Part shown: positions 55,547 through 64,000 of the stretch, piece by piece
Layout of the letters: each line of letters begins with the position of its first letter
How positions within the stretch are numbered: position 1 is the first letter of the stretch
From: Streptomyces sp. Alt3
GTDB lineage: Bacteria; Actinomycetota; Actinomycetes; Streptomycetales; Streptomycetaceae
Direction of reading: 5' to 3'
DNA: 64,000 nt
Assembly (NCBI RefSeq): GCF_030719215.1
Contig: NZ_CP120983.1
Coordinates: 3,410,001 to 3,474,000, forward strand
Position numbers and translations under genes: made by a program
Notes under the pieces: model-generated
Databases searched by the model: none
Told to the model about the DNA's origin: nothing
What the model saw: the letters and a program-made list of their open reading frames with translations, nothing else

Positions 55547-58050
55547 TCTCCTACCTCCGTTGTCACGACGTGGGAACCCGGGGCGGCCGGACCGATCCGG
55601 ACCAGTCCGCCCGGCTGGGCGCCGGTGTCGGCGGGAACGCCCCGGCCGACGGAGTTGAGCGGCACCCAGACCACCCGGTCCGGCATCTCGGTCACCGTCA
55701 GCGTGAGTTCGGTGGTGCCGGCGGGGCCGGTGACGGCGAGCAGGTCGCCGTCCTTCACTCCGGACTCGGCCGCGGTGACCGGGGAGAGCCGGGCGACGGC
55801 CGCGTGCCGGGTACCGGCCAGCGCCTCGTCGCCCTCCTGGAGCCGGCCCCGGTCGAGCAGCATCCGGTGGCCCGCGAGGACCGCCTCGCCGTCACCGGGC
55901 CGGGGCACCGGGCGGGACGTGGCCCGCGGGTCGTCGGCGTGACCGCCCTGCCAGCCGCCGAGACGGTCGAGTTCACGGCGGGCCGCCCGCAGGTCGGGCA
56001 GCGCGAGGTGGACGTCGAGGGCGTCGGCCAGCATGTGGAGCACCCGCGCGTCGGTCGGGCAGAGCGTCCTCGGCATCTGCTCGGGCTTCAGCGCGGCCTC
56101 GAACATCCGCGCCCGGCCCTCCCAGTTGAGGAAGGTTCCGGGCTTCTCGGCGACGGCGGCGACGGGAAGGACCACGTGGGCGCGCTCGGTGACCGCGCCG
56201 GGCCTGAGCTCCAGGGAGACCAGGAAGCCGACCTCGTCCAGTGCCCGCAGCGCTCCCGCCGGGTCGGGCAGGTCCTCGGGGTCGACCCCCGCGACCAGCA
56301 GTGCGCCCAGTTCACCGGTGGCCGCGGCCTCGACGATCTGGCCGGTGTCACGGCCGAAGCGGGCGGGGAGTTCGGCGACGCCCCAGACGGACGCCACCTC
56401 CTCCCTGGCCCGGGGGTCCGTCGCGGGACGGCCGCCGGGCAGCAGCGACGGGAGCGCGCCCGCCTCCAGCGCGCCGCGTTCGCCGGCCCGGCGCGGGATC
56501 CACACCAGTGCGGCGCCGGTCGCGGCTGCGGTGCGCAGGGCGGCGGTGAGTCCGCCGGGCACCGCGGCGAGCCGCTCACCGACCACGATCACGCTGCCTT
56601 CGCCGCGCAGCGCCTCGGCCGCGACGGCTCCGTCACCGTCGAGGCCGACCCCGCCCGCGAGGGCGTCCAGCCATTCGGTCTCGGTGCCGGGCGCGGCGGG
56701 GAGCAGGGTGCCGCCCGCCTTCTCCAGGCCTCTGCTCGCGTGCGAGGCGAGCGCGAACGTCCGCTGCCCGTGCTTGCGGTGGGCCTTGCGGAGCCGCAGG
56801 AAGACGCCGGGCGCCTCCTCCTCGGACTCGAAGCCGGCCAGCAGGACCGCCGGGGCCTTCTCCAGAGCGGTGTACGTGACTCCGCTGCCGTCCAGGTCGC
56901 GGCCTCGGCCGGCCACCCGCGAGGCGAGGAAGTCGGCCTCCTCACCGCTGTGGACCCGGGCCCGGAAGTCGATGTCGTTGGTGTCGAGGGCGACCCGTGC
57001 GAACTTGCTGTAGGCGTAGGCGTCCTCGACGGTCAGCCGGCCTCCGGTGAGCACCCCGGTCCGGCCGCGGGCGGCGGAGAGACCTGCGGCCGCGGCCTCC
57101 AGCGCCTCGGGCCAGCTCGCCGGCTCCAGCACGCCCTGGGCGTTGCGGACCAGCGGGGTGGTGAGCCGGTCGCGCTGCTGGGCGTAGCGGAAGCCGAAGC
57201 GGCCCTTGTCGCAGAGCCATTCCTCGTTGACCTCTGGGTCGTCGGCGGCGAGCCGCCGCATGACCTTGCCGCGCCGGTGGTCGGTCCGGGTCGCGCAGCC
57301 GCCGGCGCAGTGTTCGCACACGGAGGGCGTCGACACCAGGTCGAAGGGCCGGGAGCGGAAGCGGTACGCCGCCGAGGTCAGGGCCCCGACCGGGCAGATC
57401 TGGATGGTGTTGCCGGAGAAGTACGACTCGAAGGGGTCGCCCTCGCCGGTACCGACCTGCTGGAGCGCGCCGCGCTCGAGCAGCTCGATCATCGGGTCGC
57501 CCGCCACCTGGTTGGAGAACCGGGTGCAGCGTGCGCAGAGCACGCACCGCTCGCGGTCCAGCAGCACCTGGGTGGAGATGGGGACGGGCTTCTCGAAGGT
57601 GCGCTTCTTCCCGTCGAACCGGGAGTCGGCGCCGCCGTGCGACATCGCCTGGTTCTGCAGGGGGCACTCACCGCCCTTGTCGCAGACGGGGCAGTCCAGC
57701 GGGTGGTTGATGAGGAGGAGCTCCATCACCCCCTTCTGGGCCTTCTCCGCGACGGGTGAGGTGATCTGCGACTTCACGACCATGCCGTCGGTGCACGTGA
57801 TGGTGCAGGAGGCCATCGGCTTGCGCTGGCCCTCGACCTCGACGATGCACTGCCGGCAGGCGCCGGCCGGGTCGAGGAGCGGGTGGTCGCAGAAGCGCGG
57901 GATCTCGATGCCGAGGAGTTCGGCGGCGCGGATGACGAGGGTGCCCTTGGGCACGCTGATCTCGATGCCGTCGATCGTGAGCGTGACGAGGTCCTCGGGC
58001 GGAACGGCCGCCTCGCCGCCCCCGGAGGGCGCACTCGTGGTGACTGTCAT
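55543..58050 (-). CDS. nuoG: NADH-quinone oxidoreductase subunit G
   Basis: 835 residues. The 2Fe-2S domain has [20 protein letters not shown], then [17 protein letters not shown] and [17 protein letters not shown] for N5/N4. [12 protein letters not shown] with the later Cys in WLCDKGR makes the N7 cluster site, so this subunit keeps that off-path cluster. The rest is a molybdopterin-fold body without visible cofactor ligands and an MopB-like C-terminus. ATG 58050 overlaps the nuoF stop by four bases. Confidence 0.96.
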   Translation of the reverse strand: MTVTTSAPSGGGEAAVPPEDLVTLTIDGIEISVPKGTLVIRAAELLGIEIPRFCDHPLLDPAGACRQCIVEVEGQRKPMASCTITCTDGMVVKSQITSPVAEKAQKGVMELLLINHPLDCPVCDKGGECPLQNQAMSHGGADSRFDGKKRTFEKPVPISTQVLLDRERCVLCARCTRFSNQVAGDPMIELLERGALQQVGTGEGDPFESYFSGNTIQICPVGALTSAAYRFRSRPFDLVSTPSVCEHCAGGCATRTDHRRGKVMRRLAADDPEVNEEWLCDKGRFGFRYAQQRDRLTTPLVRNAQGVLEPASWPEALEAAAAGLSAARGRTGVLTGGRLTVEDAYAYSKFARVALDTNDIDFRARVHSGEEADFLASRVAGRGRDLDGSGVTYTALEKAPAVLLAGFESEEEAPGVFLRLRKAHRKHGQRTFALASHASRGLEKAGGTLLPAAPGTETEWLDALAGGVGLDGDGAVAAEALRGEGSVIVVGERLAAVPGGLTAALRTAAATGAALVWIPRRAGERGALEAGALPSLLPGGRPATDPRAREEVASVWGVAELPARFGRDTGQIVEAAATGELGALLVAGVDPEDLPDPAGALRALDEVGFLVSLELRPGAVTERAHVVLPVAAVAEKPGTFLNWEGRARMFEAALKPEQMPRTLCPTDARVLHMLADALDVHLALPDLRAARRELDRLGGWQGGHADDPRATSRPVPRPGDGEAVLAGHRMLLDRGRLQEGDEALAGTRHAAVARLSPVTAAESGVKDGDLLAVTGPAGTTELTLTVTEMPDRVVWVPLNSVGRGVPADTGAQPGGLVRIGPAAPGSHVVTTEVGE

Positions 58051-59420
58051 GCGTTCACCCCCCGGTGAGCGTTCTTGTCGTCTTTGTCGTCGGCCCACAG
58101 GGTCGACCTGGCCGGATCGAAGGGGCAGCCCTTACCGGTGATGTGCTGCTCGTACTCATCGCGGAAGTACTTCAGCGAGGAGAAGATCGGCGAGGCGGCG
58201 CCGTCCCCGAGGGCGCAGAACGACTTGCCGTTGATGTTGTCGGCGATGTCGTTGAGCTTGTCGAGGTCGGCCATCTGGCCCTTGCCCGCCTCGATGTCGC
58301 GGAGCAGCTGGACGAGCCAGTACGTGCCCTCGCGGCACGGCGTGCACTTGCCGCAGGACTCGTGGGCGTAGAACTCGGTCCAGCGGGTGACGGCCCGCAC
58401 CACGCAGGTGGTCTCGTCGAAGCACTGCAGCGCCTTGGTGCCGAGCATGGATCCGGCGGCGCCGACGCCCTCGTAGTCCAGGGGGACGTCGAGGTGTTCG
58501 TCGGTGAACATCGGGGTCGAGGAGCCGCCGGGTGTCCAGAACTTGAGGCGGTGGCCCTCCCGGATGCCGCCGCTCATGTCGAGCAGCTGGCGCAGGGTGA
58601 TGCCGAGCGGTGCCTCGTACTGCCCGGGGCTGGTGACGTGCCCGCTGAGCGAGTACAGCGTGAAGCCCGGGGACTTCTCGCTGCCCATCGACTTGAACCA
58701 GTCCTTGCCCCTGTTCAGGATCGCGGGAACCGAGGCGATGGACTCGACGTTGTTCACCACGGTGGGGCAGGCGTACAGACCGGCGACCGCGGGGAAGGGG
58801 GGACGCAGCCGGGGCTGGCCGCGCCGCCCTTCGAGCGAGTCGAGGAGCGCGGTCTCCTCTCCGCAGATGTAGGCGCCCGCGCCCGCGTGGACCGTGAGCT
58901 CCAGGTCGAGCCCCGAGCCGAGGACGTTCGTCCCCAGATAGCCCGCCTCATAGGCCTCGCGCACGGCTTCGTGCAGCCGGCGGAGTACGGGCACGACCTC
59001 GCCGCGCAGATAGATGAAGGCGTGCGAGGAGCGGATCGCGTAGCAGGCGATCACGATGCCCTCGATGAGGCTGTGCGGGTTCGCGAAGAGGAGCGGGATG
59101 TCCTTGCAGGTGCCGGGCTCCGACTCGTCGGCGTTGACGACGAGGTAGTGCGGCTTGCCGTCGCCCTGCGGGATGAACTGCCACTTCATCCCGGTGGGGA
59201 AGCCGGCGCCCCCGCGTCCGCGCAGACCGGAGTCCTTGACGTAGGCGATGAGGTCGTCGGGTTCCATGGCCAGGGCCTTGCGCAGGCCCTCGTACCCGTC
59301 GTGGCGGTGGTAGGTGTCCAGCGTCCAGGACTCCGGTTCGTCCCAGAAGGAGGACAGGACCGGGGACAGGAGCTTCTCCGGGCTGGTCCCGTTCTTGTCG
59401 ATCTCGGCTGCCAAGGTCAT
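58047..59420 (-). CDS. nuoF: NADH-quinone oxidoreductase subunit F (FMN, NADH site)
   Basis: 457 residues. The FMN/NADH loops are [16 protein letters not shown] and [19 protein letters not shown]; the N3 cluster ligands are [12 protein letters not shown] with a later Cys in SFCALGDGA. It oxidises NADH. ATG 59420 is placed seven bases after GGAGG; GTG 59423 is one codon longer. The start shares bases with the nuoE stop (TGATG). Confidence 0.96.
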   Translation of the reverse strand: MTLAAEIDKNGTSPEKLLSPVLSSFWDEPESWTLDTYHRHDGYEGLRKALAMEPDDLIAYVKDSGLRGRGGAGFPTGMKWQFIPQGDGKPHYLVVNADESEPGTCKDIPLLFANPHSLIEGIVIACYAIRSSHAFIYLRGEVVPVLRRLHEAVREAYEAGYLGTNVLGSGLDLELTVHAGAGAYICGEETALLDSLEGRRGQPRLRPPFPAVAGLYACPTVVNNVESIASVPAILNRGKDWFKSMGSEKSPGFTLYSLSGHVTSPGQYEAPLGITLRQLLDMSGGIREGHRLKFWTPGGSSTPMFTDEHLDVPLDYEGVGAAGSMLGTKALQCFDETTCVVRAVTRWTEFYAHESCGKCTPCREGTYWLVQLLRDIEAGKGQMADLDKLNDIADNINGKSFCALGDGAASPIFSSLKYFRDEYEQHITGKGCPFDPARSTLWADDKDDKNAHRGVNA

Positions 59421-60271
59421 CACTCCCCCTCCTCGGCGGCAGGCCCGGCCGGGTGCTCCGGGTCGGAGGCCGACGTCTTCTGCGGTGCGTCATGAGAGCT
59501 GAGGTGCTCGGCGCCCTTGTCCGGCTGTGCGTCCCGGGGTGCCTCGCCCCGCTGCCCGACCACGCGCACGTGCGGGGCGGTCTCGCCCTTGGCCAGCTTC
59601 AGGCCGATCAGCGAGGCGGCCCCCGCCCCGCCGCTCGCCTCGACCGCGCCGGGGCGCGGGTCGGGGAAGCCGGCCAGGATGCGGGCGGTGTCCTTGTACG
59701 TGCACAGGGGCGCGCCGCGCGTGGGCTCGACGGTGCGGCCGGCGATCAGGTCGTCGACGAGCCGCGTCGCGCTCTCCGGCGTCTGGTTGTCGAAGAACTC
59801 CCAGTTGACCATCACGACGGGCGCGAAGTCGCAGGCCGCGTTGCACTCGATGTGTTCGAGGGTGACCTTGCCGTCGTCGGTCGTCTCGTCGTTGCCGACG
59901 CCCAGGTGCTCCTTGAGCCGGTCGAAGATGGCGTCGCCACCCATGACCGCGCACAGGGTGTTGGTGCAGACCCCGACCTGGTAGTCACCGCTCGGCCGGC
60001 GACGGTACATCGTGTAGAAGGTGGCGACTGCGGTGACCTCGGCGGTGGTGAGGCCGAGCTGGTCGGCGCAGAACGCCATGCCCGTACGGGAGACGAACCC
60101 CTCCTCCGACTGCACGAGGTGCAGCAGCGGCAGCAGCGCGGAACGGCTGCCGGGGTAGCGGGCGATCACCTCCTTCGCGTCCGCTTCGAGCCGGGCGAGC
60201 ACCTCGGCCGGGTAGGCGGGGGCGGGGAGCTGCGGCATCCCCAGGCTGACTTCTTGGTTGGATGCGGTCAC
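59420..60271 (-). CDS. nuoE: NADH-quinone oxidoreductase subunit E (2Fe-2S N1a)
   Basis: 283 residues; enteric NuoE is about 165. The thioredoxin-like core carries [10 protein letters not shown] and [15 protein letters not shown], the four N1a ligands. The extra C-terminal 85 residues are polar and low complexity ([20 protein letters not shown]). GTG 60271 overlaps the nuoD stop by four bases. Confidence 0.95.
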   Translation of the reverse strand: MTASNQEVSLGMPQLPAPAYPAEVLARLEADAKEVIARYPGSRSALLPLLHLVQSEEGFVSRTGMAFCADQLGLTTAEVTAVATFYTMYRRRPSGDYQVGVCTNTLCAVMGGDAIFDRLKEHLGVGNDETTDDGKVTLEHIECNAACDFAPVVMVNWEFFDNQTPESATRLVDDLIAGRTVEPTRGAPLCTYKDTARILAGFPDPRPGAVEASGGAGAASLIGLKLAKGETAPHVRVVGQRGEAPRDAQPDKGAEHLSSHDAPQKTSASDPEHPAGPAAEEGE

Positions 60272-61590
60272 CGGTCGACGCCTCCCATCACGGGGTCGAT
60301 GGACGCGACGGCGACGATGACGTCGGCGACCTGGCCGCCCTCGCACATCGCCGCCATGGCCTGCAGATTGGTGAAGGACGGGTCGCGGAAGTGGACCCGG
60401 AAGGGGCGCGTGCCGCCGTCCGAGACGACGTGCACGCCGAGTTCGCCCTTGGGGGACTCTATGGCCGTGTACGTCTGCCCGGCCGGGACCCGGAAGCCCT
60501 CGGTCACCAGCTTGAAGTGGTGGATCAGGGCCTCCATGGAGGTACCCATGATCTTCTTGATGTGGTCGAGCGAGTTGCCGAGGCCGTCGGGCCCGAGCGC
60601 GAGCTGCGCGGGCCAGGCGATCTTCTTGTCGGCGACCATGACCGGGCCCGGCTCCAGCCGTTCCAGGCACTGCTCCACGATCCTGAGCGACTGGCGCATC
60701 TCCTCGAGACGGATGAGGAAGCGCCCGTAGGCGTCGCAGGTGTCCGCGGTCGGCACGTCGAAGTCGTACGTCTCGTAGCCGCAGTACGGATCGGTCTTGC
60801 GCAGGTCGTGCGGGAGTCCGGCGGACCTGAGGACCGGGCCGGTGGCGCCGAGCGCCATGCAGCCGGTCAGGTCGAGGTATCCGACGTCCTGCATACGGGC
60901 CTTGAAGATGGGGTTGCCGGTCGCGAGCTTGTCGTACTCCGGCAGGTTCTTCTTCATGGTCTTCACGAACTCGCGGAGCCGGTCGATCGCGCCCATGGGA
61001 AGGTCCTGGGCGAGGCCGCCGGGGCGGATGAACGCGTGGTTCATCCGGAGCCCGGTGATCAGCTCGAAGAGGTCGAGAACGAGTTCACGATCGCGGAACC
61101 CGTAGATCATGATCGTCGTGGCACCGAGCTCCATGCCGCCGGTGGCGATGCACACGAGGTGCGAGGAGATCCGGTTGAGCTCCATCAGGAGCACGCGCAG
61201 GACGGTGGCCCGGTCGGGGATCTGGTCCTCGATGCCGAGCAGCTTCTCGACCCCGAGGCAGTACGCCGCCTCGTTGAAGAAGGGGGTCAGGTAGTCCATG
61301 CGTGTGACGAAGGTGGTGCCCTGCGTCCAGTTGCGGAACTCGAGGTTCTTCTCGATGCCGGTGTGGAGGTAACCGATGCCGCAGCGGGCCTCGGTGACGG
61401 TCTCGCCGTCGATCTCCAGGATCAGCCGCAGCACGCCGTGCGTGGAGGGGTGCTGCGGACCCATGTTGACGATGATGCGTTCGTCGTCCGACTTGGCGGC
61501 GGACTCGACGACCTCGTCCCAGTCGCCGCCGGTGACTGTATATACAGTCCCCTCGGTCGTGGCGCGGGGAGTTGCGTGGGGAGTGGTCAT
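60268..61590 (-). CDS. nuoD: NADH-quinone oxidoreductase subunit D (quinone site)
   Basis: 440 residues. [20 protein letters not shown] includes the quinone-binding histidine; [29 protein letters not shown] and [16 protein letters not shown] follow. It is the only NuoD in the window and would have to serve both complexes if the second operon makes a quinone-reducing enzyme. Codons 15-21 form an AT-rich 16-bp palindrome of rare codons. ATG 61590 shares one base with the nuoC stop. Confidence 0.97.
   Translation of the reverse strand: MTTPHATPRATTEGTVYTVTGGDWDEVVESAAKSDDERIIVNMGPQHPSTHGVLRLILEIDGETVTEARCGIGYLHTGIEKNLEFRNWTQGTTFVTRMDYLTPFFNEAAYCLGVEKLLGIEDQIPDRATVLRVLLMELNRISSHLVCIATGGMELGATTIMIYGFRDRELVLDLFELITGLRMNHAFIRPGGLAQDLPMGAIDRLREFVKTMKKNLPEYDKLATGNPIFKARMQDVGYLDLTGCMALGATGPVLRSAGLPHDLRKTDPYCGYETYDFDVPTADTCDAYGRFLIRLEEMRQSLRIVEQCLERLEPGPVMVADKKIAWPAQLALGPDGLGNSLDHIKKIMGTSMEALIHHFKLVTEGFRVPAGQTYTAIESPKGELGVHVVSDGGTRPFRVHFRDPSFTNLQAMAAMCEGGQVADVIVAVASIDPVMGGVDR
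61534..61549. repeat. Perfect 16-bp AT-rich palindrome inside nuoD
   Basis: GACTGTATATACAGTC is its own reverse complement. It codes for part of TVYTV near the NuoD N-terminus using ACT, GTA, TAT and ACA, all rare in this genome. No palindrome of this length is expected by chance in so GC-rich a coding region. Confidence 0.85.
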
Positions 61591-62303
61591 CAGCTGTACG
61601 ACCTCCGCTGGTCCGGAGCCGGGATCTGGGCGCCCTTGTACTCGACGGCGATGCCGCCGAGGGGGTAGTCCTTGCGCTGCGGGAAGCCCTGCCAGTCGTC
61701 CGGCATCATGATCCTGGTCAGGGCCGGGTGCCCGTCGAAGATCAGCCCGAAGAAGTCGTAGGTCTCGCGCTCGTGCCAGTCGTTGGTCGGGTAGACCCCG
61801 ACGAGTGACGGGATGTGCGGATCGCTGTCCGGGGCGGACACCTCCAGACGGATCAGCCGCCCGTGGGTGAGTGAGCGCAGGTGGTACACCGCGTGCAGCT
61901 CGCGCCCCTTGTCCCCCAGGTAGTGGACACCGCTGACGCCCGTGCAGAGCTCGAAGCGCAGGGCGGGGTCGTCGCGCAGGGTGCGGGCGACCTGGACCAG
62001 GTGCTCGCGGGCGACGAAGAAGGTGATCTCGCCCCGGTCGACGACCGTCTTCTCGATGGCGTTGTCCGGGAGCAGGTCCTGCTCCTCCAGGGCCCCTTCC
62101 AGCTCGTCGGCCACCTCGTCGAACCAGCCGCCGTACGGCCGGGAGGTGGCGCCGGGCAGGGTCACCGTGCGGACGAGTCCCCCGTAGCCGGAGGTGTCGC
62201 CGCCGTTGTTGGCGCCGAACATCCCCTTGCGTACGCCGATGACCTCGCCGGAGTCGTCGCGCGGGACGGGCACCTGCCCGCCGCCGTTCTGCTCGTCGCT
62301 CAT
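61590..62303 (-). CDS. nuoC: NADH-quinone oxidoreductase subunit C
   Basis: 237 residues. An N-terminal 65-residue polar part ([19 protein letters not shown]) precedes the 30-kDa domain with [34 protein letters not shown] and [12 protein letters not shown]. It links NuoD and NuoB in the connecting part. Separate from NuoD, unlike enteric NuoCD. ATG 62303 overlaps the nuoB stop by four bases. Confidence 0.96.
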   Translation of the reverse strand: MSDEQNGGGQVPVPRDDSGEVIGVRKGMFGANNGGDTSGYGGLVRTVTLPGATSRPYGGWFDEVADELEGALEEQDLLPDNAIEKTVVDRGEITFFVAREHLVQVARTLRDDPALRFELCTGVSGVHYLGDKGRELHAVYHLRSLTHGRLIRLEVSAPDSDPHIPSLVGVYPTNDWHERETYDFFGLIFDGHPALTRIMMPDDWQGFPQRKDYPLGGIAVEYKGAQIPAPDQRRSYS

Positions 62304-62854
62304 CGCAGCAGCCCCTTCATCTCGATCAGGGGAAGTGCCTTGAGCGCCGCCTCCTCCGCCTCGCGGGCGGCCTCCTCCGCGTTGACCCCGAGCTTGGAGC
62401 CCTGGATCTTCTGGTGGAGCTTGAGGATGGCGTCGATCAGCATCTCGGGACGCGGCGGGCACCCCGGCAAATAGATGTCGACCGGGACAATATGATCAAC
62501 ACCCTGAACAATGGCGTAATTATTGAACATTCCACCTGACGATGCACAAACCCCCATGGAGATAACCCACTTGGGGCTCGGCATCTGGTCGTAGACCTGC
62601 CGCAGGACGGGCGCCATCTTCTGACTCACCCGCCCCGCGACGATCATCAGATCCGCCTGCCGCGGCGAACCACGGAAGACCTCCATCCCGAAACGGGCCA
62701 GGTCGTACCGTCCGGCGCCGGTCGTCATCATCTCGATGGCGCAGCAGGCGAGGCCGAAGGTGGCGGGGAAGACGGAGGACTTCCGTACCCAGCCGGCGGC
62801 CTGCTCGACAGTGGTCAGCACAAAGCCGCTCGGCAGCTTCTCTTCGAGTCCCAT
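62300..62854 (-). CDS. nuoB: NADH-quinone oxidoreductase subunit B (cluster N2)
   Basis: 184 residues. [20 protein letters not shown] holds the tandem cysteines; the other ligands lie in [15 protein letters not shown] and [11 protein letters not shown]. Cluster N2 hands electrons to quinone at the NuoD interface. About 100 bp of this gene (62469-62568) have 45% GC and use codons such as ATT, GTT, AAT and TTG in a region whose protein sequence is highly conserved. ATG 62854, 17 bp after nuoA. Confidence 0.96.
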   Translation of the reverse strand: MGLEEKLPSGFVLTTVEQAAGWVRKSSVFPATFGLACCAIEMMTTGAGRYDLARFGMEVFRGSPRQADLMIVAGRVSQKMAPVLRQVYDQMPSPKWVISMGVCASSGGMFNNYAIVQGVDHIVPVDIYLPGCPPRPEMLIDAILKLHQKIQGSKLGVNAEEAAREAEEAALKALPLIEMKGLLR

Positions 62855-62871
62855 GTGTGCCCCTCAGCCCC

Positions 62872-63231
62872 TCAGTCCCATTCCAGGCCGCCCCGGCGCC
62901 ACACATACGCGTAGGCGACGAAGACGGTGAGCACGAAGAGCAGCATCTCCACGAGCCCGAAGATCCCCAGGGCGTCGAAGGTGACCGCCCAGGGATAGAG
63001 GAAGACGATCTCGATGTCGAAGACGATGAACAGCATCGCCGTCAGGTAGTACTTGATGGGGAAACGGCCACCTCCAGCTGGAGTGGGGGTGGGTTCGATA
63101 CCGCACTCGTACGCTTCGAGCCTTGCTCGGTTGTACCGCTTTGGGCCGATTAGCGTGGCCATGACCACGGAGAAGATCGCAAAGCCTGCCCCGAGGGCGC
63201 CGAGCACGAGGATGGGCGCGTAGGCATTCAC
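62872..63231 (-). CDS. nuoA: NADH-quinone oxidoreductase subunit A
   Basis: 119 residues, three helices. YECGIEPTPTPAGGGRF is the conserved loop and IVFDIEIVFLYPWAV keeps the acidic pair of helix 2. First gene of the operon. GTG 63231 has AAGGAG eight bases upstream. A Rex-type operator lies about 80 bp upstream of the start. Confidence 0.96.
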   Translation of the reverse strand: MNAYAPILVLGALGAGFAIFSVVMATLIGPKRYNRARLEAYECGIEPTPTPAGGGRFPIKYYLTAMLFIVFDIEIVFLYPWAVTFDALGIFGLVEMLLFVLTVFVAYAYVWRRGGLEWD

Positions 63232-63310
63232 GCTCCTCGCTCCTTCCAGTCGTCCTTGACCGTTGGACCGCATCGGGCGACCGGCTCGCCACCTCATCAA
63301 GATCGTGCAC

Positions 63311-63328
63311 ATGTGAGGCAGTTCACAA
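63311..63328. promoter_or_regulatory. Rex (redox repressor) operator of the nuo operon
   Basis: ATGTGAGGCAGTTCACAA agrees with the known Streptomyces Rex consensus TTGTGAANNNNTTCACAA at 12 of 14 defined positions. It lies 80 bp upstream of nuoA. Rex is known to repress nuo in Streptomyces when NADH/NAD+ is low, so this site fits regulation of the main operon. Confidence 0.8.
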
Positions 63329-63343
63329 GCCCGACTGCCCCGC

Positions 63344-63349
63344 ATCCTA
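63344..63349 (-). promoter_or_regulatory. Candidate -10 box of the nuo operon
   Basis: TAGGAT on the minus strand, 16 bp upstream of the Rex site. A start site just downstream would place the operator over the initial transcribed region. No good -35 box is seen. Confidence 0.35.
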
Positions 63350-63517
63350 TGCCTGCCGTCCTGTGATCTGCGACACGGGGTACACCAACGTCTTTGTGAT
63401 CTCCACCACCTGACGAACGATCATGAAGTCGGATGAGCGGTGATCTTCGTACGCGAAGCGGCCGACCGGTTACGAGACGTGACATCTCGCGGCGTTACCG
63501 CTGGTCAAAGGCGCATG

Positions 63518-63547
63518 GCCCTATCAATCGACAGCCTGTACAAGCAA
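63518..63547 (-). promoter_or_regulatory. Second promoter-like pair upstream of nuo
   Basis: TTGCTT (63542-63547) and TAGGGC (63518-63523) are 18 bp apart on the minus strand. If used, the leader before nuoA would be about 280 nt. Confidence 0.3.
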
Positions 63548-63678
63548 ATTGGCGGTGGACACCGATTGGGTGGTATAGGGACCGGCTTCAGATCGAGGCC
63601 ACCCGGACGAGGGGCCTCCGGTACCGATGTGGACATTGCGCACGCATTCACGATCTTCCGGACGGACCTGTGACCCAC

Positions 63679-63724
63679 GGACGGACGGACCGGTGGCGCG
63701 TGGACGGACGGACCGGTGACGCAC
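63679..63724. repeat. Two 23-bp imperfect tandem repeats
   Basis: Units at 63679-63701 and 63702-63724 share GGACGGACGGACCGGTG and differ at three bases. Shorter GGACGG copies flank them on both sides. Confidence 0.8.
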
Positions 63725-63975
63725 GGACGGGACGGCAGGAGCCGGGAAGGGATCAGCGAGCCGGCGACGCGCGACCGGATCGGCGACGCGTCGACGGATG
63801 ACAGGGCGCGGGCCGGATCCGCGAGCCGGCGCCGAACGACTCGCCCAACCCCCCGACGGGCGGCCATGGAATCGGACATGACTCGCCAATAGGTCACACC
63901 GCCCGCAGTTCCCGGCCGATCGCGCACGGCACGCGGCGCGCGGCCGCGCGGTTGCCTCTCACGGGAGACACATGC

Positions 63976-63990
63976 TGTGACCTGCATCAC
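63976..63990. promoter_or_regulatory. CRP-like palindrome at the right edge
   Basis: TGTGACCTGCATCAC contains GTGA and TCAC six bases apart, the half-site arrangement of CRP/FNR-family operators. It may belong to a gene beyond the window. Confidence 0.3.
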
Positions 63991-64000
63991 CTCACGCCCG

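Larger units (their letters stand above)
63232..64000. other. Non-coding leader region of the nuo operon
   Basis: No convincing gene is visible on either strand in these 769 bases. Possible frames lack family signatures and ribosome sites. The region holds a Rex-like operator (63311-63328), two promoter-like pairs, 23-bp repeats (63679-63724) and a CRP-like site at its right end. Confidence 0.7.

Noticed and set aside
61534..61549. LexA/SOS box interpretation of the nuoD palindrome
   Set aside because: The arms CTGT and ACAG are four bases apart, not eight as in the enteric SOS box, and actinobacterial LexA sites have a different sequence (GAAC-type).
63433..63801. Possible 122-codon gene in the nuo leader
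   Set aside because: No ribosome site, Arg/Asp-rich composition caused by GGACGG repeats, and no recognisable domain.

Overview
The window is a gene-dense, very high-GC (about 70%) stretch with GTG/TTG starts, stop-start overlaps of the ATGA/GTGA type and Shine-Dalgarno sequences such as AAGGAG. Gene content and order point to a Streptomyces chromosome core: tRNA-Thr and tRNA-Tyr, yajQ, a second partial nuo set, a korAB pair, a polyprenyl synthase, recQ and a complete nuoA-N operon. A closely similar order is known from the Streptomyces coelicolor core; that comparison is from memory, not from a search.

Layout. 1-7500: partial tRNA-Thr, a cytosine-deaminase-like amidohydrolase that has lost most metal ligands, an NAD(P)-binding protein, DedA, a kinase/regulator pair, an MFS transporter, a membrane protein and tRNA-Tyr with its terminator. 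7660-10600: yajQ, then (minus) small membrane stress proteins, htpX and an mscL with a zinc-ribbon tail. 10678-20701 (minus): a ten-gene complex I-like operon with order A-B-C-H-I-J-K-L-M-N. It has no nuoD, E, F or G. 20906-24692: two paralogous sensor kinases and one response regulator. 24965-27980: korAB, a 2-oxoacid:ferredoxin oxidoreductase. 27988-33900: an HxlR regulator with a divergent quinone-reductase-like gene, RarD, and small cytosolic enzymes. 34096-37376 (minus): an ABC exporter and a LolA-like secreted protein. 37634-45084: polyprenyl diphosphate synthase, POT peptide transporter with a CocE/NonD hydrolase, fumarylacetoacetase overlapping a GOLPH3-like gene, and a Uma2-family nuclease. 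45111-47129 (minus): recQ. 47247-63231 (minus): the complete 14-gene NADH:menaquinone oxidoreductase operon nuoA-N. A good Rex operator lies in its leader region. 63232-64000 is non-coding.

How the genes fit together. The full operon encodes classical complex I, feeding menaquinone whose side chain is probably made by the polyprenyl synthase at 37634-38644. The second set keeps the membrane arm, the NuoB/NuoI iron-sulfur connection and NuoC, but lacks the NADH module and the quinone-site subunit NuoD. With korAB beside it, the most interesting reading is a ferredoxin-driven or hybrid complex I that borrows NuoD from the main operon. That is an inference. Other signals worth a second look are a 313-bp near-identical tract over the phosphoacceptor region of the two adjacent kinases, an in-frame triplicated 36-bp repeat at the end of the LolA-like gene, a 45%-GC patch inside nuoB, and an AT-rich 16-bp palindrome inside nuoD.
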